Source: Haloparvum alkalitolerans
GTDB lineage: Archaea; Halobacteriota; Halobacteria; Halobacteriales; Haloferacaceae
Assembly (NCBI RefSeq): GCF_050122995.1
Contig: NZ_JBNLIA010000004.1
Coordinates: forward strand, 186,001 to 250,000
DNA: 64,000 nt
Reading direction: 5' to 3'
Under the pieces are notes generated by a model. The model saw nothing but the letters and a program-made list of their open reading frames with translations. It was not told where the DNA came from and did not search any database. Of this stretch, positions 8,309 through 17,149 are shown piece by piece (positions within the stretch are counted from its first letter, which is position 1; each line of letters starts with the position of its first letter). The translations under genes and the position numbers were made by a program.

Positions 8309-9310
8309 TCAGTCCCGGAGCGTGAGCATCGAGGCGTAGCCGACGAGCAGGCCGGGCCAGTAGGTCGTGAGCCGGAAGAGGACCGCGGCGGTCAGCGCGA
8401 CCGACAGGTCGACGGCGTAGAAGACGGTCACCAGTCCGGAGAAGGCGGCCTCGTAGGTGCCGGAGCCGCCGGGCGTCGGCGAGACGGTCGCGATCACCGA
8501 GAGGTTCACGATGAAGTACAGCGGGACGAACGCCGGCTCCAGCCCCAGCGAGAGGAGGACGAAGTACAGCGAGACGATCTGTGCGAGGATCGCGAGGTGC
8601 GAGCCGAGCGCGGTCGTCACGAGGAAGCGCCGGTCGCTGCCCGCCTCCTGGAACGACGACTCGATGTTGCGGACGCGCTCGCGGATCGACTCGAAGAACC
8701 CCTCCCCGCGGTCGACCCGGCGCTCGACCGCGTCGACGGCGGCGACGACCGCGCCCGACAGCGTCGCGTCGTCGGACCAGAGGAGGTACGCCACCAGCGA
8801 CGCGGCGAGCAGCAGCACGACCGCGGCCGCGCCCACGTCCGCGAGGAAGCCGGTCAGCGCGCCCCGCAGCGCGAGGTAGACGACGCCCCCGAGCGTGAAC
8901 GTGAAGAAGGGGACCGCGTTGATCAGGTCCGCGGAGACGACGCACGCGAGGCTGCGCTCGTAGTCGGTGCCGGTGTTGTCCGAGACGATGTACGCCATCA
9001 CCGGCTCCCCGCCGAACTGCCCGAGCGGCGTGATGGAGTTCAGGAAGTGGCCCGTCATGAACATCCGGAGGGTGCGGGAGACGGTCGTCTCCATCCCCAT
9101 CTGCCCGAAGAAGCGGTGCCAGACCCATGCCCACACCAAAAGCGAGGAGAAGCCGACGCCGAGCGCGACCGCGAAGAAGCGCGGGTCGGCCGCCCGGATC
9201 GACCCGAGGAACTTGTCGAGGTCCGCGAGGTACACCAGCGCCAGAAACAGGACGGTGGCGACCGCGAACCAGAAGACCCCCTTCCGACCGACCTGTCGTG
9301 ATACGTTCAT
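8309..9310 (-). CDS. Flippase-like integral membrane protein (UPF0104/LPG synthase TM family)
   Basis: Polytopic membrane protein, 333 aa, of the lysylphosphatidylglycerol-synthase transmembrane/UPF0104 family. MNVSRQVGRKGVFWFAVATV opens the first helix; later segments such as FLNSITPLGQFGGEPVMAY and VSPTPGGSGTYEAAFSG are the family signature. Relatives are proposed to move lipid-linked substrates or modify lipids. It lies beside a sulfatase-like gene and two glycosyltransferase genes, which fits a cell-envelope role. Start set at ATG 9310; the frame upstream is Arg-rich noise. Confidence 0.88.
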   Translation of the reverse strand: MNVSRQVGRKGVFWFAVATVLFLALVYLADLDKFLGSIRAADPRFFAVALGVGFSSLLVWAWVWHRFFGQMGMETTVSRTLRMFMTGHFLNSITPLGQFGGEPVMAYIVSDNTGTDYERSLACVVSADLINAVPFFTFTLGGVVYLALRGALTGFLADVGAAAVVLLLAASLVAYLLWSDDATLSGAVVAAVDAVERRVDRGEGFFESIRERVRNIESSFQEAGSDRRFLVTTALGSHLAILAQIVSLYFVLLSLGLEPAFVPLYFIVNLSVIATVSPTPGGSGTYEAAFSGLVTVFYAVDLSVALTAAVLFRLTTYWPGLLVGYASMLTLRD

Positions 9311-9490
9311 AGCGTCGTGAGTGCCGGACGGCGTGCGGCGGCGCTCCCCCGCTCGCGAGTCGACGCGACGGAGCGCGGTCCCGCGGGCGACGCCCGGTGG
9401 TTGTCGGCACCTCGCCCCCCGGAGCAAAAGGGTTGCCCGTTTCGCCCGCCCGGGGCGGCTCCCTCGCCAGGCGGCGGGGGTCGCCGCGGC

Positions 9491-10882
9491 TTATTTGTAC
9501 CCGAGGGCTTCGAGCCGCTCCGCGATCTCCTCGTCCGCCTCGGGGCCGCCGCCCCGCTCGGCGTCCGCGTCGGCGTCCGCGTCGACGTCCACGTCGCCGA
9601 TCGCGTCCACCTCAGCGCGGAGGTCGGCCGGGACGGGGACCGACTCCCCGCTCCCGCGGTCGACCGCGGCGTAGGTCGCGGCGCCGTCGGCGTCGATCCG
9701 CTTGACGACCTTGTGGTCCGCGTCCGCGACGTACCGGTACTTGCAGTAGTAGTCGTCCCACGCCTCGCTCGGGATGAAGCCCGTGAAGTTCTCGGGGTAC
9801 TCGATGCCGCCCCGCGCGACCTCCGCGACCGCACTCCCTCGCTCCGGCTCCGGCGCGATCCCCGCCCATCCCGGCACGAGGTCGTGGAGGCGGCGGAGCT
9901 CCGTCAGCCCCGGCTCGGTACCGGCATCGCGGTCCGGGTCGTCGACCAGCAGGACCGCGTTCGTGACCGGCTCCGAGACCGTGAACTGGTGGCCGAAGCT
10001 CCCGTCCGCGCCGCCGAGCGCCTGCCCGTGGTCCGACAGCAGGACGACGACGGTGTCCTCGGCGAGCCCGTTCCTGTCGAGCGCGTCGCGGACCCGCCCG
10101 ACGAGGTCGTCGGTGTAGTCGACGGAGGCGTCGTACACCTTTCGGAGCGCGTCGTAGTCGATGTCGTCCATCGTGAACACGTCCTTCTGTCGGTGGGGGA
10201 TGGCCGCGTCCGGGTCGACGCCGTGTTTCTCCTGGTAGCGCTTGGGAGGGTGATACGGCTCGTGCGGCTCCATCAGGTTCGTGTAGAGGAAGAACGGCTC
10301 CGCCTTCTCTCCCGCACGGTCGTCGAGGAAGTCCTCCACCGCCTCGACCGTCTCCGCGGACTTACAGGAGTCGTCCACGTCGAACAGGCGGAAGACGCGG
10401 TCGAGTTGGCGCCCGATCAGGCGGCGCGTGCCCGACCCGAGCGCGTGGAACGCCCGCGCGCCGAGCTTCGAGAGCCGGACGCTCAGGGGGTTGTCCGCCG
10501 TCCCGAGGAAGTTCTCCACCTCGTCGAAGTCGTCGGTCATCCCCTTGTGGGGGGTGATCCAGACGTTCGGCGTGACCGCGGCGGTGTGGTAGCCGGCGTC
10601 CCGGAACCGGGCGACGAACGTCTCGCGGTCGGCCGGGAAGTAGCTCCGCGCGTGGGTGGTGCCGTGCTCCCACGGGTACTCGCCGGTGAACATCGAGGCG
10701 TGCGACGGGAGCGTCCACGGCGCCTGCGCGACCGCGTCCTCGAACACCACGGCGTCGTCCGCCAGGTCGCCGATGTGGGGCGTGAACTCCACGTCGCCGT
10801 TGTACGGCGAGATCCGGTCCTTGCGCAGCGAGTCGAGGACCAGGAACACCACGTTCTTCTCCTCGGAACCGGCGTCGTCCAT
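9491..10882 (-). CDS. Sulfatase-like hydrolase/transferase (alkaline phosphatase superfamily)
   Basis: Metal-dependent enzyme of 463 aa. The first metal Asp is in VFLVLDSLRKDR (Asp17), the nucleophile region is APWTLPSHASMFTG, and a later metal site is VVVLLSDHGQALG. The residue at the formylglycine Cys position is Thr57, so it cannot be a classical formylglycine sulfatase; phosphotransferases of this superfamily use Thr. The C-terminal tail carries a run of Asp-Val/Asp-Ala repeats. Start chosen at MDDAGSEEKN. It faces two glycosyltransferase genes across a 128-bp divergent region. Confidence 0.87.
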   Translation of the reverse strand: MDDAGSEEKNVVFLVLDSLRKDRISPYNGDVEFTPHIGDLADDAVVFEDAVAQAPWTLPSHASMFTGEYPWEHGTTHARSYFPADRETFVARFRDAGYHTAAVTPNVWITPHKGMTDDFDEVENFLGTADNPLSVRLSKLGARAFHALGSGTRRLIGRQLDRVFRLFDVDDSCKSAETVEAVEDFLDDRAGEKAEPFFLYTNLMEPHEPYHPPKRYQEKHGVDPDAAIPHRQKDVFTMDDIDYDALRKVYDASVDYTDDLVGRVRDALDRNGLAEDTVVVLLSDHGQALGGADGSFGHQFTVSEPVTNAVLLVDDPDRDAGTEPGLTELRRLHDLVPGWAGIAPEPERGSAVAEVARGGIEYPENFTGFIPSEAWDDYYCKYRYVADADHKVVKRIDADGAATYAAVDRGSGESVPVPADLRAEVDAIGDVDVDADADADAERGGGPEADEEIAERLEALGYK

Positions 10883-10979
10883 GGGTCGACTCCGGGCGTG
10901 CGGCCTGTTAGGTACTCCGGTCCGGGAGCGGCGAGGGTCCCCCTCCACCCTCGTCGACGACCGCGGCGATGTCGCGGCC

Positions 10980-10988
10980 GATTTATAC
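10980..10988 (+). promoter_or_regulatory. TATA box for leaderless glycosyltransferase mRNA
   Basis: GATTTATAC is centred about 27 bp upstream of ATG 11011, so transcription is expected to start at or next to the A of the start codon. No Shine-Dalgarno sequence is present, consistent with a leaderless transcript. Confidence 0.6.
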
Positions 10989-11010
10989 GGGCCGCGAGAA
11001 CGGGCCACGT

Positions 11011-11964
11011 ATGACCGACAAGGTGGCGATCGTCTACTGGTGTGACGGCGCGGGCCACGCGGCCCGGGCCATCCCGGTCGCCAAGGAGTTCGAGTCCCGG
11101 GGCATCGAGGTGGCGATGGCCGGGGGCGGGCAGGGGAAGCCGTTCGTGGAGCTGAACGGCTTCGACCACCCGGACCTCACGACGGTGGCGGTGAAGGGGG
11201 ACGGGCCGGTCGACTTCCTGCGCCACTCGCTGTTCGACCTGGCGCCCTCCGCAGTCCGCCGGACGCGGGAGCTGTCCGCGTGGCTCGACGCGGAGGACCC
11301 CGACGTGCTCGTGACCGACGACCTGTTCGCGGCGGTCTGCGCGGCGCGGAAGGGGCTCGACTTCTACCGCATCGACCACCTGACGACGGACCTGTTCGGG
11401 CCCGTCTGGGGCACCCCGCTCGCCGTCTACAACGAGGTCTCGCTCCGGTTCGCGGAGGGGATCGTCGTCACCTCGCTGTGGCCCGACGAGCCGGCCCCCG
11501 AGGGGATCACCCGCGTCGGCCCGCTGGCACAGGAGGGCGACCCCGACGACGCCGTCGAGCCGTACGACGTCCTCCTCAGCCCCGGCACGCACGGCGAGGA
11601 CTTCGACGCGATCCGCGAGCGACTGGAGGCGGACGGCCTCGACGTGCGGACCGTCGGCGACGACGACTGGGAGACCAAGCCCACGATGACGCCGTACACC
11701 GCCGCCGCGGACGTGGTGGTCTGTACCGGCTTCTCCTCCATCGCGGACACCGTGGTCGCGGGGACGCCCTGCGTGATCTACCCGTTCCTGCCGTTCCAGA
11801 AGGCGATCGCGGACGGCGCCGCGGAGCGAGGGATCGAGGGCGTCGCCCGGGCGAGCTCCGTCGGCGAGGCCGTGACGCAGGCGAAACGCCTCCGGGCGCT
11901 CGACGAGCGCCCGACGTATGAGAACGGCGCGCCAGCGTTCGTCGACGCGGTGGTGGACGAATGA
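11011..11964 (+). CDS. Glycosyltransferase (GT28/MGT-like fold)
   Basis: Protein of 317 aa with a GT-B layout. The N-terminal segment VAIVYWCDGAGHAARAIPVA is like the acceptor domain of GT28/UGT enzymes, and the C-terminal part (VVVCTGFSSIADTVVAGTPC) matches the nucleotide-sugar-binding loop with the G-x-x-S/T-x-x-E/D pattern. It likely transfers a sugar to a lipid or other acceptor; donor and acceptor are unknown. ATG 11011 is preferred over an upstream in-frame start because of the TATA box spacing. A second glycosyltransferase follows after 46 bp. Confidence 0.83.
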   Translation: MTDKVAIVYWCDGAGHAARAIPVAKEFESRGIEVAMAGGGQGKPFVELNGFDHPDLTTVAVKGDGPVDFLRHSLFDLAPSAVRRTRELSAWLDAEDPDVLVTDDLFAAVCAARKGLDFYRIDHLTTDLFGPVWGTPLAVYNEVSLRFAEGIVVTSLWPDEPAPEGITRVGPLAQEGDPDDAVEPYDVLLSPGTHGEDFDAIRERLEADGLDVRTVGDDDWETKPTMTPYTAAADVVVCTGFSSIADTVVAGTPCVIYPFLPFQKAIADGAAERGIEGVARASSVGEAVTQAKRLRALDERPTYENGAPAFVDAVVDE

Positions 11965-12010
11965 GCCCGGACCGCCGACGCCGAACGACCCCGTGCGACA
12001 CCGACCAGCC

Positions 12011-13045
12011 ATGAGGATCGGCTTCTTCACCGACAGCTACTTCCCCGGCATCGACGGGGTGACCTACACCATTCAGGCGTGGCGGGATCGCCTGGAGGAC
12101 CGCGGCCACGAGGTGTCCGTCGTCTACCCCGACGGCGACTACGAGCCGGGTCCACACGAGTTCCCCGTCCCGTCGCTCCCGAACCCCTTCTACGAGCAGT
12201 ACCGGCTCCCGCTGTACCGGCGGCTGTCCTCGCTGCCCGAGTTCGACGTGGTCCACTGTCACGGTCCGGCCTCGACCGGCCTGATGGGCCGGCGGTACGC
12301 GCGCAAGCGCGGGGCCGCGTCCGTGTACACCCACCACACGCCCATCGAGGACTACCTGATCCAGGGGCTCAAGGTGGAGACCGCCGCGGACTTCGCGGGG
12401 CGACTCTACGTGGCCTACGAGAACCGGTTCCTGCGGTCGTTCGACTGCGTGACGGCCTCCACCTCCCGGATCCGGCGCGACGTGGAGCACCGACAGCTCC
12501 CGGTCGGCATCGAGATGGACACCTTCCGTCCCGGCGCGGACGGCATGTTCCCCGATGACGAGACCGTGATCGGCTACAGCGGCCGCCTCTCGGCCAAGAA
12601 GAACGTCGACGAGATACTCCGGCTGGCGGAGGCGATGCCGGAGTACCGATACGTGATCGTCGGCGAGGGACCGGAGCGTGAGTCGCTGGAACGGGACGCC
12701 CCCGCGAACGTGGAGTTCCGGGACTTCTTCCCTCGCGAGCGGCTCCCGGAGTTCTACGCCTCGATGGACGTCTTCGTCACCGCCTCGACCTGCGACACGC
12801 TGGGGCTGTCGACGCTGGAGGCGAACGCCTGCGGCACGCCGGTCGCGGCCGCGGACGTGGCGCCCTTCGACGAGACCATCGGGTCGGACAACGGTGCCCG
12901 CTTCGCGTTCGGCGACGTGCAGTCGATGCGGGACGCGGTCGAGGACTGCCTGACCGGGGGCCGCGACACGCGCGAGGCCGTGCAGGAGTTCTCCGTCGAC
13001 CGGACGGTCGACGAGTTGGAAGCGATCTACCGCGGCGAGGCGTGA
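12011..13045 (+). CDS. Glycosyltransferase family 4
   Basis: GT-B retaining glycosyltransferase, 344 aa. The N-terminus MRIGFFTDSYFPGIDGVTYT is the usual acceptor-domain start with the glycine-rich loop. GYSGRLSAKKNVDEILRLAE and VIVGEGPERE form the donor-site entry, and the EX7E-type catalytic segment is TLGLSTLEANACGTPV. Members act on glycolipids, glycogen-like polymers or N-glycan precursors. With the neighbouring GT28-like enzyme, flippase-like protein and sulfatase-like enzyme it suggests a surface glycan or glycolipid locus, but the product cannot be read from sequence. Confidence 0.88.
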   Translation: MRIGFFTDSYFPGIDGVTYTIQAWRDRLEDRGHEVSVVYPDGDYEPGPHEFPVPSLPNPFYEQYRLPLYRRLSSLPEFDVVHCHGPASTGLMGRRYARKRGAASVYTHHTPIEDYLIQGLKVETAADFAGRLYVAYENRFLRSFDCVTASTSRIRRDVEHRQLPVGIEMDTFRPGADGMFPDDETVIGYSGRLSAKKNVDEILRLAEAMPEYRYVIVGEGPERESLERDAPANVEFRDFFPRERLPEFYASMDVFVTASTCDTLGLSTLEANACGTPVAAADVAPFDETIGSDNGARFAFGDVQSMRDAVEDCLTGGRDTREAVQEFSVDRTVDELEAIYRGEA

Positions 13046-13105
13046 CCCAACCGCGGTCGAACCCGTTCCACGGGGCCGCGGCTGTCGGGTTGGGGTCGAG
13101 AGAAA

Positions 13106-13180
13106 TGCTCCGACAGGGATTCGAACCCTGGTCATTGCCGTGAGAGGGCAATATGATTGGCCGGACTACACTATCGGAGC
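13106..13180 (-). tRNA. tRNA-Glu(CTC), copy 1
   Basis: On the minus strand the acceptor GCTCCGA (13174-13180) pairs with 13107-13113, followed by discriminator A. The anticodon loop CTCTCAC on the stem TTGCC/GGCAA gives anticodon CTC, and GGTTCGAATCC is the T loop. No intron. A promoter-like TTTTAC (13216-13222, minus) lies about 40 bp upstream and a T-rich TTTCTCTC follows the 3' end. CCA is not encoded. Confidence 0.96.
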
Positions 13181-13380
13181 GTCCGTCTTCGCATTCACGG
13201 CTTGGCCGGAGGCCCGTAAAACGGCTCCGATCTCGGATCGCCGTGCGACGGCGTGACGCGGGACGATCGCGGTGCGTCCCCGCGAGGGAGTTCCGAGCGC
13301 GATACGTCGAGGGAGAGGGGAGGCTAGTCGGCGTGGCGTCGAGGGAGGGCCGGGGCTAGTCGTGGCGGCGTCGAGAGAAA

Positions 13381-13455
13381 TGCTCCGACAGGGATTCGAA
13401 CCCTGGTCATTGCCGTGAGAGGGCAATATGATTGGCCGGACTACACCATCGGAGC
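13381..13455 (-). tRNA. tRNA-Glu(CTC), copy 2
   Basis: Same tRNA as at 13106-13180 apart from a single base in the region between acceptor and D stems (position 9: G here, A in the other copy). It has its own box GTTTTAC (13494-13500 on the minus strand) about 42 bp upstream and the same TTTCTCTCGAC after the 3' end. The 11 bp after each gene are identical, showing tandem duplication. Confidence 0.96.
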
Positions 13456-13560
13456 GACGGTGTCGCGTACACCCTTCGGTATGCCGGTCCCGAGTAAAAC
13501 AGTTGCGTTTCGCCCCCACATTGTGCCGCCGTGACGCGGTCCGATCGGCCGACGTGGCGG

Positions 13561-14892
13561 TCACTCCTCGTCGAACGGCGACCCGGCCGCGGACGGTTCG
13601 GACCCGTCGAGGCTGACGACGTTCTCGCGGCCGACGCGGAGCTTCGAGACCGCTCCCTCCTCCTCCATCTCCGAGAGCAGGACGCTCACCTTCGACTTCG
13701 ACCAGCCCGTCTCGTCGACGATGCGGTGCTGCTTCATCCGTCCCCCGTTCTCGCGGAGCAGTCGCACGACGCGGTCCTCGTCCGAGAGCAGTTCCTCGTC
13801 CGGGACCGAGGGCTCGGCGGTCGCCGCGGCCCCGCTGGCCGCGGCTTCTCCCCCGGTCGCCCCCTCGTCGCCGGCCCCTGCGTCCGCCCCGTCGTCCGCC
13901 CCGTTCGCGGCGTCCGCGGTGTTCCCGGCGCCGTGGTCCCCCGATCCGGACCCGATCGGTCCCGGAAGGCCGGAACCGGCGGATCGGGACGCGAGCAGTC
14001 CGGCCCCGGACAGCACCGCGAGCACCCCGAGCAGCGCCGCCAGCAGCGGGAGCCGATCGCTCCACGGCCCGTCCTCCCCCGTCACCGGGGAGCCGGTCGC
14101 GGGCGCGCTGCCGGTCCCCCCCACCGTCCCTCCGTCGGTCCCGTCGGTCGTCTCCATCGCGGCTGCGGGCCGGAGGACGACCCGGGGCCGACGGTCGGTG
14201 AATTGGCGTTCGCCGCTCCAGGTGACCGTGTCGCTGTCGGTCAGCGAGTCGGGGTTCGACTGGGTGGCCTGCGGGTCGACGCTCGCGAACGCGAGCCCCT
14301 CGCCGGGCTCGACGACGAGTTCCTGGTCCGGCCCGACGTAGATGCCGCCCTCGAACACGTCGCCGACCACGACGCGGTCGCCGTCGACCGCCGCGAACCC
14401 CGACCACGTGAACGAGAGCTCGACGACGCCGATGTCGTTGCCGAGGCTCGAGCGCACGAACGCGTCACGCGAGAAGTTCCCGGCGCTCATCTCGCGGTCG
14501 ACGACCCCCTCGCCGTCGGCGACCAGCCCGCGCGCGTCCTCCGTGAACGCCCGATAGCGGTCGGTCTCGTTCTCGCGGAACTCCGCGGCGAACGACTCGA
14601 ACGCCTCCCGCTCGTCGTCGGTCTCCAGCGGTCGCTCGTACCGGAACGTCCAGACGCCGTCGCCCTCCGCGGTCACCCTGATGCGGACGACGCTCCGCTC
14701 GAAGCTCCCGTCCTGCGCCGCGGCGCTCACGGGCGCCGTCGAGTCGCCCAGCGCCGGGCGCTCGCCCGCGGCGGCGGCGACCGGCGAACTGCCGCCCGCC
14801 GAACCGGCGGCCGCGACCGCCGCGGCGCCGCAGCCCGACGCCGCGAACACGGCGACGACGAGCGCGATAGCGAGGAGTGGCCGACGGCCCAT
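13561..14892 (-). CDS. Membrane-anchored lipoprotein with C-terminal winged-helix domain
   Basis: Protein of 443 aa with an unusual layout. A signal sequence ends in a lipobox-like ASGC (Cys21). An extracytoplasmic beta-rich region (about 60-270) follows, then a transmembrane helix (about 298-320), an Ala/Gly/Asp linker, and a C-terminal winged helix (about 378-430: EDRVVRLLRENGGRMKQ, then a recognition helix with SKSKVSVLLSEME). The wing domain resembles MarR/TrmB-type DNA-binding domains. The likely role is a one-piece signal receptor acting on transcription from the membrane. The signal is unknown, and no obvious target lies adjacent. Confidence 0.75.
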   Translation of the reverse strand: MGRRPLLAIALVVAVFAASGCGAAAVAAAGSAGGSSPVAAAAGERPALGDSTAPVSAAAQDGSFERSVVRIRVTAEGDGVWTFRYERPLETDDEREAFESFAAEFRENETDRYRAFTEDARGLVADGEGVVDREMSAGNFSRDAFVRSSLGNDIGVVELSFTWSGFAAVDGDRVVVGDVFEGGIYVGPDQELVVEPGEGLAFASVDPQATQSNPDSLTDSDTVTWSGERQFTDRRPRVVLRPAAAMETTDGTDGGTVGGTGSAPATGSPVTGEDGPWSDRLPLLAALLGVLAVLSGAGLLASRSAGSGLPGPIGSGSGDHGAGNTADAANGADDGADAGAGDEGATGGEAAASGAAATAEPSVPDEELLSDEDRVVRLLRENGGRMKQHRIVDETGWSKSKVSVLLSEMEEEGAVSKLRVGRENVVSLDGSEPSAAGSPFDEE

Positions 14893-14988
14893 TACCTGAA
14901 GGCCCGCTCCGGCAGTAAAAAGCGCTTATGACCGCGGCCGGTCGGCGGATGCGACGATGGCCGTCCCCACCGTCGGGGCCGGGGCCGG

Positions 14989-16140
14989 TCAGGCGACGCG
15001 GTCGCCCGCGGCGAAGACGGACTCGGGCGACTGCCAGGCCGTCGCGTCCTCGTTCGGATCGGCGTCGAGCACGACGAGATCGGCGCGGTGCCCCTCGGCG
15101 ACGCGCCCCACGTCGTCGAGACCCAGCAGGTCGGCGGCGTTGACCGTCGCCGCCTCCAGCGCCTCGGCCGGCGACAGCCCGTACTCGACCATGTGGACCA
15201 TCTCCTGAGGAATCTCCGCGAAGTCGTTGAACGGGGTTCCGGCGTCGGTTCCCATCGCCACCGTCACGCCGGCGTCGAGCGCGCGGTCCCACGCGTCCGC
15301 GAAGTGCTCCGCGGAGACCTCGGCCTTCTCGACCGCGGACTCCGGGATCCCCGCCTCGACGCCGTTCTCGACGATGCCGTGGAGCGCGCTCGCGGTGGGC
15401 ACCCAGTAGGTCCCCTTCTCGGCCATCCGTTCCGCCGTCTCGGCGCTCATGAAGGTGCCGTGCTCGATGCTGGTGATCCCCGCCTCGACGGCGTTTCGGA
15501 TCCCTTCGTCGCCGTGGGCGTGGGCCGCGGTCGGCGTGTTCGTCGGCGCCGCCGCGTCGACGACGGCCTCCAGCTCGTCCGGCGTCAGCTCCGGCGCGCC
15601 GGTGACCGCGCCCTCGGTGAGGACGCCGCCGGTCGCCATGCACTTGATCACGTCCGCGCCGCGGTGGAGCTGCTCGCGGGCGGCCTTCCGCACCTCGGCG
15701 GGGCCGTCCGCCTCCCGACCGAACCAGTGGCCGTGGCCGCCGGTCATGATGACGTTCTGTCCGCACGCGAGCACGCGCGGCCCGTCGACGACGCCCTCCT
15801 CGACCATGCGGGCGGCGTCGAGCGCGAGCGTGTCGCGCGCGCCCAGGTCGCGGACGGTCGTGACGCCCGCGCGCAGCGCGGCCGACAGGTTCTCCGTCGC
15901 GCGATACGCGGCCTCGTAGGCGCTCTCGTCGGTCGCGCTCGCCACGTCCGGCCGGCCGTCCATCATCAGGTGGACGTGCGCGTCGATCAGCCCCGGTGCG
16001 ACGACCTTCCCGGAGACGTCCGTCTCGGTCTCGCCGCGGCCGAGGTCCCCGACCGCCACGATCTCGCCGTCCTCGACCGCCACGTCCGCCTCGCGGGTGC
16101 CGTCGGCGTCCGCGACGCGTCCGCCTCGTAACACGTGCAT
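14989..16140 (-). CDS. Amidohydrolase family protein
   Basis: Metal-dependent hydrolase of the amidohydrolase/imidazolonepropionase group, 383 aa. The composite beta domain at the N-terminus is followed by DAHVHLMMDG (metal HxH), a Lys in ADVIKCMATGG (probable carbamylated bridging lysine), HAHGDEGI, EHGTF and TDAGTPF (final metal Asp). Relatives hydrolyse dipeptides such as Xaa-Pro or cyclic amides. There is no signal peptide, so it should act in the cytoplasm. The substrate is undetermined. Divergent from the SDR gene at 16261. Confidence 0.88.
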   Translation of the reverse strand: MHVLRGGRVADADGTREADVAVEDGEIVAVGDLGRGETETDVSGKVVAPGLIDAHVHLMMDGRPDVASATDESAYEAAYRATENLSAALRAGVTTVRDLGARDTLALDAARMVEEGVVDGPRVLACGQNVIMTGGHGHWFGREADGPAEVRKAAREQLHRGADVIKCMATGGVLTEGAVTGAPELTPDELEAVVDAAAPTNTPTAAHAHGDEGIRNAVEAGITSIEHGTFMSAETAERMAEKGTYWVPTASALHGIVENGVEAGIPESAVEKAEVSAEHFADAWDRALDAGVTVAMGTDAGTPFNDFAEIPQEMVHMVEYGLSPAEALEAATVNAADLLGLDDVGRVAEGHRADLVVLDADPNEDATAWQSPESVFAAGDRVA

Positions 16141-16260
16141 GGCTGGTCCTTGCCGGCTGCGGTCCTAAAGCGTGGGGTCTCGGCAGTTCCGACGCGTCAA
16201 CAGCCGGCGAAGATCGCCGGAGAACGCGGAGCCAGGAGCATACGGGTGCTACCGAGGACC

Positions 16261-16995
16261 ATGGTCGACCTGTCCACATCGACGGCGCTCGTCACGGGCG
16301 CGAGTTCGGGCATCGGCGCGGCGACCGCGCGCACGCTGGCCGCCGAAGGGGCGGATCTGGCGCTCTGCGCGCGGAGCGAGGACGACCTCCGCGCGCTCGC
16401 GGACGATCTGCGCGACCGGCACGACGCCGCGGTGCTGGTCGCCCCCGCCGACGTGCGCCGGGACGCCGAGGTGGTCGCGGCCGTCGAGGCGACCGTCGAC
16501 CGGTTCGGCGGCCTCGACGCCGTCGTGGCGAACGCGGGCGTCGGCCGGGGGAGCGACGTGGCGACGATGAGCGACGAGGCCTACGAGGCGATGCAGGAGA
16601 CCAACGTGGACGGCACGTTCTACCTGACGCGGGCGGCCCTGCCGCACCTCGTGGCGGCGTCCGGGAACCTCGTCGTCGTGGGGTCGTTCGCGGGGCAGTA
16701 TCCGCGGTCGTACAACCCCGTCTACGCCGCCACCAAGTGGTGGGTCCGGGGGTTCGCCCACAGCGTCGCGGCGCAGGTCGGCGACGAGGGCGTCGGCGTC
16801 TCCGTGATCAACCCGAGCGAGGTCAGAACGCGGTTCGGCGAGGCGGACGGCGAGGCGTTCGAGGAGCGCTTCGACCCCGGCGAGGTCACCGAACCCGAGG
16901 AGGTCGCCGAAGCGATCGCGTTCGCGGCCGGCCAGGAGGGCTCAACGGTCCAGGAGCTCGACCTCTACCGCCGGGACAAGCTGACGGGCCTGTAG
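16261..16995 (+). CDS. Short-chain dehydrogenase/reductase
   Basis: Classical SDR, 244 aa. TGASSGIGAAT binds NAD(P), NAGVGRG is the adenine-side NAG motif, and the catalytic pair lies in YAATK with an upstream Ser in VVVGSFAGQY. Start taken at MVDLSTSTALVTGASSG, since the upstream in-frame extension overlaps the divergent promoter region. Likely an alcohol/ketone oxidoreductase; substrate unknown. Confidence 0.9.
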   Translation: MVDLSTSTALVTGASSGIGAATARTLAAEGADLALCARSEDDLRALADDLRDRHDAAVLVAPADVRRDAEVVAAVEATVDRFGGLDAVVANAGVGRGSDVATMSDEAYEAMQETNVDGTFYLTRAALPHLVAASGNLVVVGSFAGQYPRSYNPVYAATKWWVRGFAHSVAAQVGDEGVGVSVINPSEVRTRFGEADGEAFEERFDPGEVTEPEEVAEAIAFAAGQEGSTVQELDLYRRDKLTGL

Positions 16996-17107
16996 CGCCT
17001 CGCGCCGGCCGAACGTTCAAAAGGGAGACGGCGCCGATCGGTCCACGGCCGGGCGTCGCGGGCGACGGCGACCGGCCAGCCACGGTCCGCGCCCGCGTGG
17101 ACCCGGC

Positions 17108-17136
17108 CCGCGAACTGACGGCCCGCCAGTTCGCGG
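17108..17136. terminator. Hairpin between convergent genes (SDR and MOSC)
   Basis: CCGCGAACTG (17108-17117) is the exact inverse of CAGTTCGCGG (17127-17136): a 10-bp stem with a 9-nt loop. It lies between the stop of the SDR gene and the stop of the convergent MOSC gene. No T-run follows, so termination is inferred from position only. Confidence 0.45.
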
Positions 17137-17149
17137 CGGCCAGCGACGG

